From Syntrophaceae bacterium (GTDB taxonomy: Bacteria > Desulfobacterota > SM23-61), in assembly GCA_003154025.1 (NCBI GenBank), contig PMCE01000484.1:17451-24617 (forward strand): a stretch of 7,167 nt of DNA. The letters run 5' to 3'. A program made the translations under genes and the position numbers. The notes under the pieces were generated by a model. That model saw nothing but the letters and a program-made list of their open reading frames with translations. It was not told where the DNA came from and did not search any database. Shown here one piece after another: positions 1 to 6,576 of this stretch. Each line of letters starts with the position of its first letter. The stretch's first letter is position 1.

Positions 1-60
1 TTTGCCTTTTGCCCTTTGCCTTTTGATTTGATTTGTCATTTGGGCCTTGACATTTGACAT
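1..60 (-). repeat. Degenerate low-complexity word array after ydcF
   Basis: Read on the minus strand, the 60 bases after the ydcF stop codon are a chain of near-repeats: ATGTCAA, ATGTCAA, GGCCCAA, ATGACAA, ATCAA, ATCAAAA, GGCAAA, GGGCAAAA, GGCAAA. It abuts the TGA stop (61-63) and continues off the left edge, so its full length is unknown. The 15-mer at 15-29 recurs exactly at 847-861 on the other side of ydcF. It is purine-rich on the transcribed strand, has no ORF character and shows no GC-rich hairpin with a U-run, so I do not call it a terminator. Its function is unknown. Confidence 0.7.
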
Positions 61-825
61 TCATTTTCCTGATATCCAGTAATGGAGAAGCCCCTGGTAT
101 TCTCTCAGCGCCAGGTTCAACCGACCTAAACTTTCAAGGGAAGGGATAAAATCCACCCACCGGTAATGGGAAGGAGACATGAAGTTCACCGGGTAAGGAA
201 CGGGATCGAGCCCCGCTCTCCGAAAAGAAAGCATGGCCCGGGGAAGATGATAAGCCGAGGTCACCAGGGCAAAGGGTTCGGATTTCAGCAGGGGGCGGAC
301 ATTGCGGGGGTGCTCGGCGGTGGTTCCGGAACGGGCCTCCGAATCGGCTTGCCGCTGGGGGGAGAGCAGGCGGGCCAGGCTTTTCATGGTCTCCGCGGTA
401 GTTATAAAATCCCTTCCCGCTCCCGCCGAGCCGGAAAAGATGACTCTGCATTCAGGGTTCAGGCGGACGCAAAGCTCCAGGCCGCCGAGAAATCTATAGA
501 TCGAGGCAGGAGGGAAGGCGCCGGAGAGGATCTCTCCTTGGTCATCATACCCCCCGCCGGTCAGCACCACCACCTGCCGCACTTCCTGTTCTTGGAGCTT
601 GGCGATGGAAGGAACGGGATACCGAGATTCCAAGGGTAAAAGAATAATGCTGGCGAAAAACCCGGTCCCCATCAGCCACAGGGCTGCCAGCAGGGCAAAG
701 CCCCATCGCCTGCCGGTGCCGTTTTTCCACGTGGCCCACCAGAGAAAACTGAAACCCACCAGCCAAAGCCACAGGAATAGGTTGGAGAAGATCGAAGAAA
801 TAGTTGAGAATAGGTTTGGCGTCAT
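61..825 (-). CDS. YdcF-family (DUF218) membrane protein
   Basis: This 254-residue protein (from ATG 823-825) has two N-terminal membrane segments (about residues 13-30 and 42-64) followed by a DUF218 domain. Domain hallmarks are the strand VVVLTGGG, then VIFSGSAG, then TTAETM, then ALVTSAYHLPRA with a typical RRAGL and PYPV, and near the C-terminus the LREYQG element that family members share. Relatives include YdcF and the ElyC/SanA envelope proteins; their biochemical role is poorly defined, so the role here is inferred only as inner-membrane and envelope- or glycan-linked. In the usual E-x-S-x-T-T-x-E-N segment the last Asn reads His (residue 172), followed by a few extra polar residues. 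In-frame ATGs at 880-882 and 874-876 would add 19 or 17 residues and overlap asnB, but those codons are AT-rich repeat sequence. I prefer 825 for that reason and because of the bridging hairpin upstream. It is the last gene of the visible operon. Confidence 0.88.
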   Translation of the reverse strand: MTPNLFSTISSIFSNLFLWLWLVGFSFLWWATWKNGTGRRWGFALLAALWLMGTGFFASIILLPLESRYPVPSIAKLQEQEVRQVVVLTGGGYDDQGEILSGAFPPASIYRFLGGLELCVRLNPECRVIFSGSAGAGRDFITTAETMKSLARLLSPQRQADSEARSGTTAEHPRNVRPLLKSEPFALVTSAYHLPRAMLSFRRAGLDPVPYPVNFMSPSHYRWVDFIPSLESLGRLNLALREYQGLLHYWISGK

Positions 826-832
826 AACAATA

Positions 833-861
833 AAATCAAAAGGCCTTTTGCCTTTTGATTT
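833..861 (-). repeat. Perfect 12-bp inverted repeat at the asnB/ydcF junction
   Basis: On the minus strand, AAATCAAAAGGC (861-850) is followed by a 5-nt loop AAAAG (849-845) and the exact reverse complement GCCTTTTGATTT (844-833). The 5' arm begins inside the asnB stop codon (TAA, 862-860). Its words match the array at 1-60: the 15-mer at 847-861 equals 15-29. No U-run follows, so it is unlikely to be an intrinsic terminator. It lies between a strong Shine-Dalgarno sequence and the probable ydcF ATG. Confidence 0.85.
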
Positions 862-2767
862 ATTCTCCCCTCCCATCAACATAAATCTGCTGCCAGATTT
901 CCAGCACGATCAGCGCCCACAGAAAAAGCGAGTGGTCCTGGCGGCCGGACCGATGGGCTTCGATGAGCGACTCCACGGCCTCGGGACGAAAATACCCCCT
1001 CTGGCTGACCCGTTCCGCAGAAAGAAGCGCCCCCATCCAGCCGAACAACTCCCCCCGCAGCCAGGTGGAGAGCGGGAGATTCAGCCCTCTCTTGGGGTAC
1101 TTCAGGACTTCGGAGGGGAGCAAAGATGTCACGGCCTCACGGAACAATCCCTTGGTTCGACCGCCCCGCAATTTCCAGCTCAAGGGAATGCCCCCCGCCA
1201 CCTGGATGAGTTGTTGATCTACGAAAGGGACGCGGACTTCCAGGGATTGGGCCATGGACATGCGATCCCCGTAAGCCAATTGGTTGAAGGGGAGATAAGA
1301 TTGCACGTCGGCAGTCATCAGCTTCTCGGACGGCGGCAATCCATTCCCTCCCCGAAGAAGGGACCGGATGAAACCCAGAGGGTCTTCGATTCCCAGGGAA
1401 TCCCGGAATGCAGGGGTGTATACCTCTTCCCTGCTTTTCCGGTTCAGGACCTCCAGAAAGTGCAAATAGCAGTCTTCGAAGGTGAGCATCCCCCCTTCGA
1501 GAAAACGGCGGATGCGCCGGGCCTTCAAGCTTCCTTCCAGGGAGTTGTACCGCAGGGAACCGGCGCAGTAGACGGCAAACCGCCGCAGAATCTCGGGGAG
1601 ATGGCGGTATCTCTGGTACAGGAGCATCCCCGGGTAGCGGGGGTAGCCGGCGAACATCTCGTCTCCGCCGGTTCCTGCCAGTGCCACTTTCACGTACCGC
1701 CGCGTCTCTCCAGAGAGAAGGTACAGGAGGAGCGCCGTGGGATTGGCAAATGGCTGGTCGAAGTGCCCGATGACCCGGGGCAGAAGTTGGACAATATCCG
1801 GGGTGACTCGGAACTCATGGTGTTCGGCCCGAAAAAAGGAAGCGATGCGGCTGGCCGGTTCCAGTTCATCCCAGCTCTTTTCCCCATGGCCAAACCCCAG
1901 GGAGAAGGTCTGGACCGGCTCTTTGGTATGGCGGGCTATAAGGGCCAGAATGCTCGCGGAATCCATTCCTCCGCTCAAGAAAAGGCCCAGGGGGACATCG
2001 GAGACCAGCATGGATCGGACGCTGTCCTCCAGAACCACGCGGATCTCTTCTTTGGCTTCCTCCGGGTTGGCGTACCGTCCGACCTGGGGTTCGAAATCCC
2101 AGTACCGCGAAATTCGGACATCGCCCTCTTCGCAGACCAGCCGGTGGGCCGGAGGGAGGGAACGGATGGACCGGAAAATCGTCCGGGGTTCCGGGATATA
2201 CAGCAGGGTGAGGTACGGGTCGATCGCCTCCCGATCGATCTCCCTGGATACTCGGGGGTCGGAAAGGATAGATTTGATCTCCGAGGCGAACAGCAGGGAG
2301 CCGTTGACCCGGGCATAATACAGGGGCTTTATGCCGAAATGGTCTCGGGCCAGGAAAAGGCGAACGGAGGCGGAGGGGCGCTGATCGTAGATGGCGAAGG
2401 CGAACATCCCCCGCAGGTGGAGCGGCAGGTCTTCTCCCCACTCCTCGTAGCCGTGTACCAGCACTTCCGTGTCGCTGCGGGTGGCGAAGGCGTGCCCCTT
2501 TTTCTCCAGGTCGCGGCGCAATTCCCGGTAGTTGTAGATCTCCCCATTGAAGGCCACCCAGACGGTCTTCGTCTCGTTGGGAACGGGTTGCCGGCCGGTC
2601 TGGAGATCGATGATGCTGAGCCGGCGGACTCCCAGGCCAGCCTGCTCATCCTGGTAATAACCTTCCTCATCCGGGCCCCGGTGCATCAGGAGTCGGGTCG
2701 CCTGGACCAGGTCGTGTTCCGTCCGGCGGAAGAGGGAAAGATTATAGTAACCACAAATTCCGCACAT
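860..2767 (-). CDS. asnB: Glutamine-hydrolysing asparagine synthetase-family amidotransferase
   Basis: This 635-residue protein has the full two-domain AsnB architecture. The N-terminal class II glutaminase domain starts with MCGICGYY (Cys2 is the nucleophile exposed after Met removal) and has HRGPDEEG (29-36), NGEIYNY (74-80), SDTE (98-101) and RDHFGIKPLYY (141-151). The C-terminal synthetase domain has the ATP PP-loop SGGMDS (265-270), GTGGDEMFAGYPRY (365-378) and LEVRVPFVD (509-517). The family moves glutamine amide nitrogen to an ATP-activated carboxylate, classically aspartate to asparagine in the cytoplasm. Inside a polysaccharide operon, amidation of a uronic acid or a related glycan carboxylate is an alternative that sequence alone cannot settle. 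The start is fixed by Cys2; a weak AGGGG site sits 9 nt upstream. It begins 21 nt after the membrane protein gene ends. All catalytic motifs are intact and the length fits the roughly 600-650 residue family. Confidence 0.95.
   Translation of the reverse strand: MCGICGYYNLSLFRRTEHDLVQATRLLMHRGPDEEGYYQDEQAGLGVRRLSIIDLQTGRQPVPNETKTVWVAFNGEIYNYRELRRDLEKKGHAFATRSDTEVLVHGYEEWGEDLPLHLRGMFAFAIYDQRPSASVRLFLARDHFGIKPLYYARVNGSLLFASEIKSILSDPRVSREIDREAIDPYLTLLYIPEPRTIFRSIRSLPPAHRLVCEEGDVRISRYWDFEPQVGRYANPEEAKEEIRVVLEDSVRSMLVSDVPLGLFLSGGMDSASILALIARHTKEPVQTFSLGFGHGEKSWDELEPASRIASFFRAEHHEFRVTPDIVQLLPRVIGHFDQPFANPTALLLYLLSGETRRYVKVALAGTGGDEMFAGYPRYPGMLLYQRYRHLPEILRRFAVYCAGSLRYNSLEGSLKARRIRRFLEGGMLTFEDCYLHFLEVLNRKSREEVYTPAFRDSLGIEDPLGFIRSLLRGGNGLPPSEKLMTADVQSYLPFNQLAYGDRMSMAQSLEVRVPFVDQQLIQVAGGIPLSWKLRGGRTKGLFREAVTSLLPSEVLKYPKRGLNLPLSTWLRGELFGWMGALLSAERVSQRGYFRPEAVESLIEAHRSGRQDHSLFLWALIVLEIWQQIYVDGRGE
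865..874 (-). promoter_or_regulatory. Probable ydcF ribosome binding site, hairpin-bridged
   Basis: GGGAGGGGAG (874-865, within the last asnB codons) is the only good Shine-Dalgarno-like run near the ydcF start candidates. Linear distance to the ATG at 825 is 39 nt, too far for normal initiation. If the 29-nt stem-loop 861-833 is folded, the remaining spacer is AAT plus TATTGTT, 10 nt. None of the three in-frame ATGs has its own Shine-Dalgarno sequence at normal spacing. The assignment is inference. Confidence 0.4.
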
Positions 2768-2788
2768 ATTGCTGCGCCCCTGGAGACT

Positions 2789-4246
2789 TTAAGGAATATC
2801 GAGGCTGGACGAGCCCGAAGAAGGCCGCCAATCGACCGAAGAAACCGACCGCCTCCCCGCCCCGGATGGATCCTTTGGGCAGGGGGCGGCAGGGATATCT
2901 GAAGCACAAGCCTCTCCCGTATTTCCTGGAGAAGTTTCCATTCGGGAAATTTCGGCCAAGCGCTCCTTGCAGAAAAAAGAGAACACGACGAGAATGGAGG
3001 TCGCATTTCCCAGGGAAAGGAGGTAGTTTTCAAAGGCAGCAAGGCTCAATCCCACGAAAACCACGCGGGAAAAAAACAAATCCAGCGGATCCCTGGCCCT
3101 CCATAGGGCGACCAAGGATGTATACCCTATAATGGAAAAGAAAATAAAAATCGGGAGCGCCCCGCACACCCCCACTTCTTCCAGGAGGGCCAGAAACGTG
3201 CTTCCCTGCTCCCTCTGTCCGATGGTGGAAAAATGCACCGGCATGCCCTCCATCTGCTTTTGAACGCCGAATCCGTATCCAAAAAGGGACCGCGTTTTGA
3301 ACTCCTCAATGGTCCTATCCCAGAAATCCGTCCGGGACGCCAGCAACTCTTCCTCCCCTGGATACTTGTACAGGTACAACTTAATTCGATCTTCGATTAC
3401 GGGCATGGTTAAGAAAGCCAGGAGACCTGCGCAAACCAGCACCACCTTGAGAAAATCAAAGTCTTCGCTCCGCCGCCATCTTGCCAAAGCCACGAAAAGG
3501 AATAAACTCGCGGAGATGACGGCCACTCGAGATCCCGACTTGATGGTCAATCCCAGGGCCAACAGGAGGGTGAGGAGCAGGAAAAACCGGGTCTTCTTCC
3601 CCACGGGGCGATTGAGCCAATAGAGGGTGATCGGAATTCCGAACGCCGCCAGGAAATGCCCCAAGGCCGGGGCAAATATGAGAAAGCCGTTGATGTGACC
3701 CATGGAGCCCCTGATGGGCTGGGGAAAGAAGGGGACGGATATGGGAATGATCCAAATAAAGAGGACAAAAAAAATGGTGAAAGGAAATAGGGAAAGGACA
3801 AGCTCCTCCCGCCTGGTCAACAGGGTGGAGTAAGACACGCAGACGATTAGAAAAATGAGAAACACGATCCATTTGAAAAACGCCAGCCAGGGGTTGACCG
3901 ATTCAATGATCGAAGTCCCCATCCACAAGTAGGACAAAAACAGGAATAGTTCCCATTTGGTCGGATTCCCCGCCCGGGTGGGAAAACCGAACATGGAACG
4001 GGAAAAAAGCCAATGGAGGCAGGCGATTCCGGTGATGATGAACAAAATCACCCATCGACCGATTTCCATGTGGGCTTGCAGCCAGTCAACTCGCGTGTTA
4101 GGAAAAAAGAAACCGAGAAATAAGCAAAAGGGCAGCCACGCCCAAGGGCTTCTCAGCGCTTGCCATGAAAAATCCTGGGCCGGCTTACGGGAAACGGAGT
4201 TCCCCTCGCCACTCCGGCTTGCTTCATCTTCCCGAACGGAGAACAT
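2789..4246 (-). CDS. O-antigen polymerase/ligase-like membrane protein (Wzy/WaaL type)
   Basis: This 485-residue protein has about 11-12 hydrophobic segments (from about residue 33 to 428) and a large hydrophilic loop at about 284-360, the layout of the Wzy_C (O-antigen ligase/polymerase) family. Hallmarks are SGSR (237-240) at a membrane edge and SRTDFWDRTIEEFKTRSLFGYGFG (about 304-327) in the loop. Members act at the periplasmic face, either polymerising undecaprenyl-linked repeat units or transferring glycan to an acceptor; the sequence does not decide which. After the loop, the usual H-N-x-(Y/F)-L-x4-E-x-G motif reads G348-S349-T-F-L with E357 and G359 kept, so the typical His is missing; H338 lies ten residues earlier. 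The reading frame is open upstream to 4639, but that part overlaps the methyltransferase and is not protein-like. The ATG at 4246 follows an AAAGGAG site and leaves a 50-nt gap. The last 50 residues are a Pro/Ser/Gly-rich tail after the last membrane segment. Confidence 0.88.
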   Translation of the reverse strand: MFSVREDEASRSGEGNSVSRKPAQDFSWQALRSPWAWLPFCLFLGFFFPNTRVDWLQAHMEIGRWVILFIITGIACLHWLFSRSMFGFPTRAGNPTKWELFLFLSYLWMGTSIIESVNPWLAFFKWIVFLIFLIVCVSYSTLLTRREELVLSLFPFTIFFVLFIWIIPISVPFFPQPIRGSMGHINGFLIFAPALGHFLAAFGIPITLYWLNRPVGKKTRFFLLLTLLLALGLTIKSGSRVAVISASLFLFVALARWRRSEDFDFLKVVLVCAGLLAFLTMPVIEDRIKLYLYKYPGEEELLASRTDFWDRTIEEFKTRSLFGYGFGVQKQMEGMPVHFSTIGQREQGSTFLALLEEVGVCGALPIFIFFSIIGYTSLVALWRARDPLDLFFSRVVFVGLSLAAFENYLLSLGNATSILVVFSFFCKERLAEISRMETSPGNTGEACASDIPAAPCPKDPSGAGRRSVSSVDWRPSSGSSSLDIP

Positions 4247-4259
4247 TCTCTTCCGGTGA

Positions 4260-4266
4260 CTCCTTT
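4260..4266 (-). promoter_or_regulatory. Ribosome binding site of the Wzy/WaaL-like gene
   Basis: AAAGGAG lies 13 nt upstream of the ATG at 4244-4246, in the 50-nt gap after the methyltransferase stop codon. The spacing is long but usable. It supports this start over the much longer open frame reaching 4639, which would overlap the methyltransferase by more than 340 nt. Confidence 0.6.
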
Positions 4267-4296
4267 TTTCCCGTTTGCCCCTGGATGGCTTTCCTT

Positions 4297-5127
4297 TCAG
4301 GGTCCTGCGGGCTTTTTTGCTTCGATGAACAACAGAAGCCCATACCGATGGCCCATCCTCTTGACCAGCCAGCGGGGGTAAAGGGCCCGAGCCGCTGAAT
4401 AGACCGCTGAGCGGTATTTGGAACTCAGCGTTATGGTCAAAAGATCGCTGGGCCCCAGGACAGGCCGAATCCGGACATCTCCGAAGCCCGCCCGACCTAG
4501 GAGTTGGCGGACTTCCCGGTTGGCATAGGCCTTGGTGCCGGGGCTTTCCAAGTGCTGGGAAATGAGGTCTTTTACCTTGCGGAAGGGCTTCCCGGCCAAG
4601 AGACCGAAGCGCCCCCACAATAGCCACCCCGTCCAGCACGGAACGTGGTATATCATGGCCTTCAAGATTCCCTCCGGGGCCAGGACCCGCCGGATTTCCC
4701 CGAAAGCGGCTTCGGTTCCAGGGGTATGGTGAAGCGCCCCCCAGGAGTAAACCAGGTCGAAAGACCTATCCCGAAAGGGAAGCGTTTCCGCGTCCCCCTG
4801 CGATAAATTGTAGGCCGCCCGGGGGATTAGCCGGAGGTCCAGGTGCTTTCTCGTGAGTTTTACGGCTCGGGAGGTCAAGTCGATCCCGGTGGCCCGCGCC
4901 TCGTGGCGCACCCAGCCCCAGAAATCCACTCCCAGGCCTACTCCCACCTCCAGGACCCGCTTCCCGCTTCCCCCACCGAAATCTGCGAAATCCGGGATAA
5001 AAGATTCAAGCTCGTATCTCTTCCGGGAGATCTCCTGGAAAAAGCCAAGAGAATCCCTCCCCTTTCCGTGACGGAAATCGCAGGGCTCCGCTTCCCAGTA
5101 TGCCTGGACCTGGTTCTTAAGAGACAT
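4297..5127 (-). CDS. Class I SAM-dependent methyltransferase (Methyltransf_11-like)
   Basis: This 276-residue soluble protein has a Rossmann methyltransferase fold. The SAM-binding motif I is VLEVGVGLGVD (58-68, E-x-G-x-G-x-G), motif II is GIDLT (81-85), GDAETLPF (111-118) precedes the post-II region, motif IV is FDLVYSWGALHHTP (123-136), and RVLAPEGIL (147-155) is the usual post-IV element. The C-terminal third is variable and probably forms the acceptor pocket. The substrate cannot be read from sequence; context suggests a sugar or lipid-linked glycan rather than ubiquinone or a small metabolite. Its ATG lies inside the end of the preceding glycosyltransferase gene (11-nt overlap, 5117-5127), with only a weak purine-rich GGAAACCGAG upstream, so translation is probably coupled to that gene. 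Length and motifs look complete. Confidence 0.9.
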   Translation of the reverse strand: MSLKNQVQAYWEAEPCDFRHGKGRDSLGFFQEISRKRYELESFIPDFADFGGGSGKRVLEVGVGLGVDFWGWVRHEARATGIDLTSRAVKLTRKHLDLRLIPRAAYNLSQGDAETLPFRDRSFDLVYSWGALHHTPGTEAAFGEIRRVLAPEGILKAMIYHVPCWTGWLLWGRFGLLAGKPFRKVKDLISQHLESPGTKAYANREVRQLLGRAGFGDVRIRPVLGPSDLLTITLSSKYRSAVYSAARALYPRWLVKRMGHRYGLLLFIEAKKPAGP

Positions 5128-6442
5128 AACTCGGTTTCCACAGCCTGGGTTCCGATCCGCATATGGCCCGAAGAACCTCCAGGAACTTCCTCGTCGTTTG
5201 GCCTATGGGATAGCGGCTTTCCACGTGAGCCTCCCCGGCAGAAACGATCTGATCCCGCAGCGCCCGCTTCTGAAGGACCTCACGGAGTCCGTGGGCCAGC
5301 GCCTCGGCGTCCGATGGTTTCACCAGGAAGGCTCCCCCCGGGCCGACGACTTCGGGCAACGCGCCCGCATCCGTGCAAACTACCGGGGTGCCGCAGATGA
5401 GCGCTTCGGCTACCACCCGGCTGAAGGATTCGGTCAGCGAAGGATGAACATAGAGATCGGCCCGGCGGAATAACCCGGGCACACAGTCCACTTCACCCAG
5501 AAAGCAAACCGCATTTTCCATCCTCTCTTTTCGAATCTGGCGGGTTAACCGCTCATGGAACCCCGACACGTCCTCCCAGCTCTCCGAAGACGCCTGCCTT
5601 CCCACTATCAGGCACACCAAAGAAGGATAGGAAGCACGCAGGCGGGCAACGGCCTCGATCAGGGTGTCTTGGCCTTTCATGGGAGCGATCCGCCCGACCG
5701 ACACCAGGACCGGGAAACGTCCCTGAATGCGCTCTTCCAGCGAGGGAGGAAGGGGGAGTCGGCTCTTCTGCCGGATCCCCTGGATGTCAAACCCGTTGGG
5801 CACCACGGCCACGCGTTCGGATCTCACCCGATAATCCCCCAACATCCGCCGGACCGATTCAGAGACGGTGACAAAGCACTGGGTCCAAAAAGATAGGAAG
5901 CGGATGTACCCGGGGATGGCCCACTCATGCTGAGCGCGGCGGTACTGAAAAAGCAGCGAATGGATCACCTGGGCATGGGGAATTCCGACGGCCTTGGCCG
6001 CTATGCCGCCCAGGCAAAGTATTTCGGAATTGCTCACCACGAGGTCCGGATGACGATCTTTCATTCTTCGGACGGTCCGGGCCAGCCCAACCGTGTGTCT
6101 TTGGAGGCCGGAAGCGACATTCCGCAGAGTCAGTCGGGGGTGAATCAGTCCGATCTCCGGCCAGACCTCGGTGCGGCATCCCAGGTCTCGGTATTCCCGG
6201 CAGGCTTCATCACCGGCCGCAAACACGACCGTAGAACGGACCGCCAATTCCGGGGCCTGGCGGAGCATCTCAGCCAGGTAGCGGTTCGGCCCGATCAGGC
6301 GGTCCCAGGGGTTCAAAAAAATGACACGGGGTGTGTCAGAGGGGCGCGAGCAAGGTTCGATCGAGGAGCGCCCACCAAGGGCGGGCTTCAGGACCCCTTC
6401 GCTCGAGGCAGACAAATTATCTTTCCTTTGTCCCATCCTCAT
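5117..6442 (-). CDS. GT4-family glycosyltransferase (GT-B fold)
   Basis: This 441-residue protein has a GT-B layout. The N-terminal acceptor domain starts at about residue 39 (PRVIFLNPWDRLIGPNRYLAEML). The linker carries VAVVPNGFD (211-219). The C-terminal nucleotide-sugar domain has VSVGRIAPMKGQDTLIEA (248-265) and the retaining GT4 E-x7-E motif at E338 and E346 (TESFSRVVAEAL, then GTPVVCTDAGALPEVV). It probably transfers a sugar from a nucleotide donor to a lipid-linked acceptor at the cytoplasmic membrane face; donor and linkage are unknown. The ATG at 6442 (or a second at 6436) is the only ATG before the fold begins; neither has a strong ribosome site. Residues 1-38 are an atypical leader, and residues 17-28 are encoded by a copy of the repeat found upstream at 6595-6628. 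The 3' end overlaps the methyltransferase start by 11 nt. Confidence 0.92.
   Translation of the reverse strand: MRMGQRKDNLSASSEGVLKPALGGRSSIEPCSRPSDTPRVIFLNPWDRLIGPNRYLAEMLRQAPELAVRSTVVFAAGDEACREYRDLGCRTEVWPEIGLIHPRLTLRNVASGLQRHTVGLARTVRRMKDRHPDLVVSNSEILCLGGIAAKAVGIPHAQVIHSLLFQYRRAQHEWAIPGYIRFLSFWTQCFVTVSESVRRMLGDYRVRSERVAVVPNGFDIQGIRQKSRLPLPPSLEERIQGRFPVLVSVGRIAPMKGQDTLIEAVARLRASYPSLVCLIVGRQASSESWEDVSGFHERLTRQIRKERMENAVCFLGEVDCVPGLFRRADLYVHPSLTESFSRVVAEALICGTPVVCTDAGALPEVVGPGGAFLVKPSDAEALAHGLREVLQKRALRDQIVSAGEAHVESRYPIGQTTRKFLEVLRAICGSEPRLWKPSYVS
6361..6394 (+). repeat. Inverted copy of the GAGGAGCG repeat inside a glycosyltransferase gene
   Basis: The plus-strand sequence here starts TCGAGGAGCGCCC and matches the minus strand of 6595-6628 at 28 of the first 33 positions, including a perfect 13-nt match (6361-6373 against 6616-6628 reverse complemented). 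It lies within the glycosyltransferase gene that starts at 6442 and encodes its residues 17-28 (VLKPALGGRSSI). Because this segment is outside the conserved fold, similarity by shared repeat origin is more likely than by protein conservation. Confidence 0.7.
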
Positions 6443-6576
6443 GTTCTGTTCTTCAGCGAATTACGGAGATGCTGCATTTCGGCGAAAATGAATTTTCCTT
6501 CTGTCATTGTCGTAAATCTCTGGCTGCCTGTTTTTTCCCTGCTTTTTTTCTCCACACCTCAAGAAAGCGAATCTCC

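Noticed and set aside
1..60. Word array considered as a CRISPR array edge.
   Set aside because: Units are 5-8 bases with no spacers and no conserved repeat of 20 or more bases.
599..2902. A 767-codon open frame on the plus strand opposite asnB and part of ydcF.
   Set aside because: It is antisense to an asparagine synthetase with every catalytic motif intact. Its translation has no recognisable domain, is rich in Gly, Pro and Gln, and is explained by the codon bias of the real gene on the other strand.
4247..4639. Upstream in-frame extension of the Wzy/WaaL-like gene (131 more residues).
   Set aside because: It overlaps most of the end of the methyltransferase in another frame, is not membrane- or domain-like, and the ATG at 4246 has a ribosome binding site.
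6484..6497. Interrupted palindrome GAAAAT-GA-ATTTTC upstream of the second glycosyltransferase, considered as an operator or promoter element.
   Set aside because: Six-bp AT-rich arms with a 2-nt gap are easily expected by chance, and no convincing -35/-10 pair is positioned around it.
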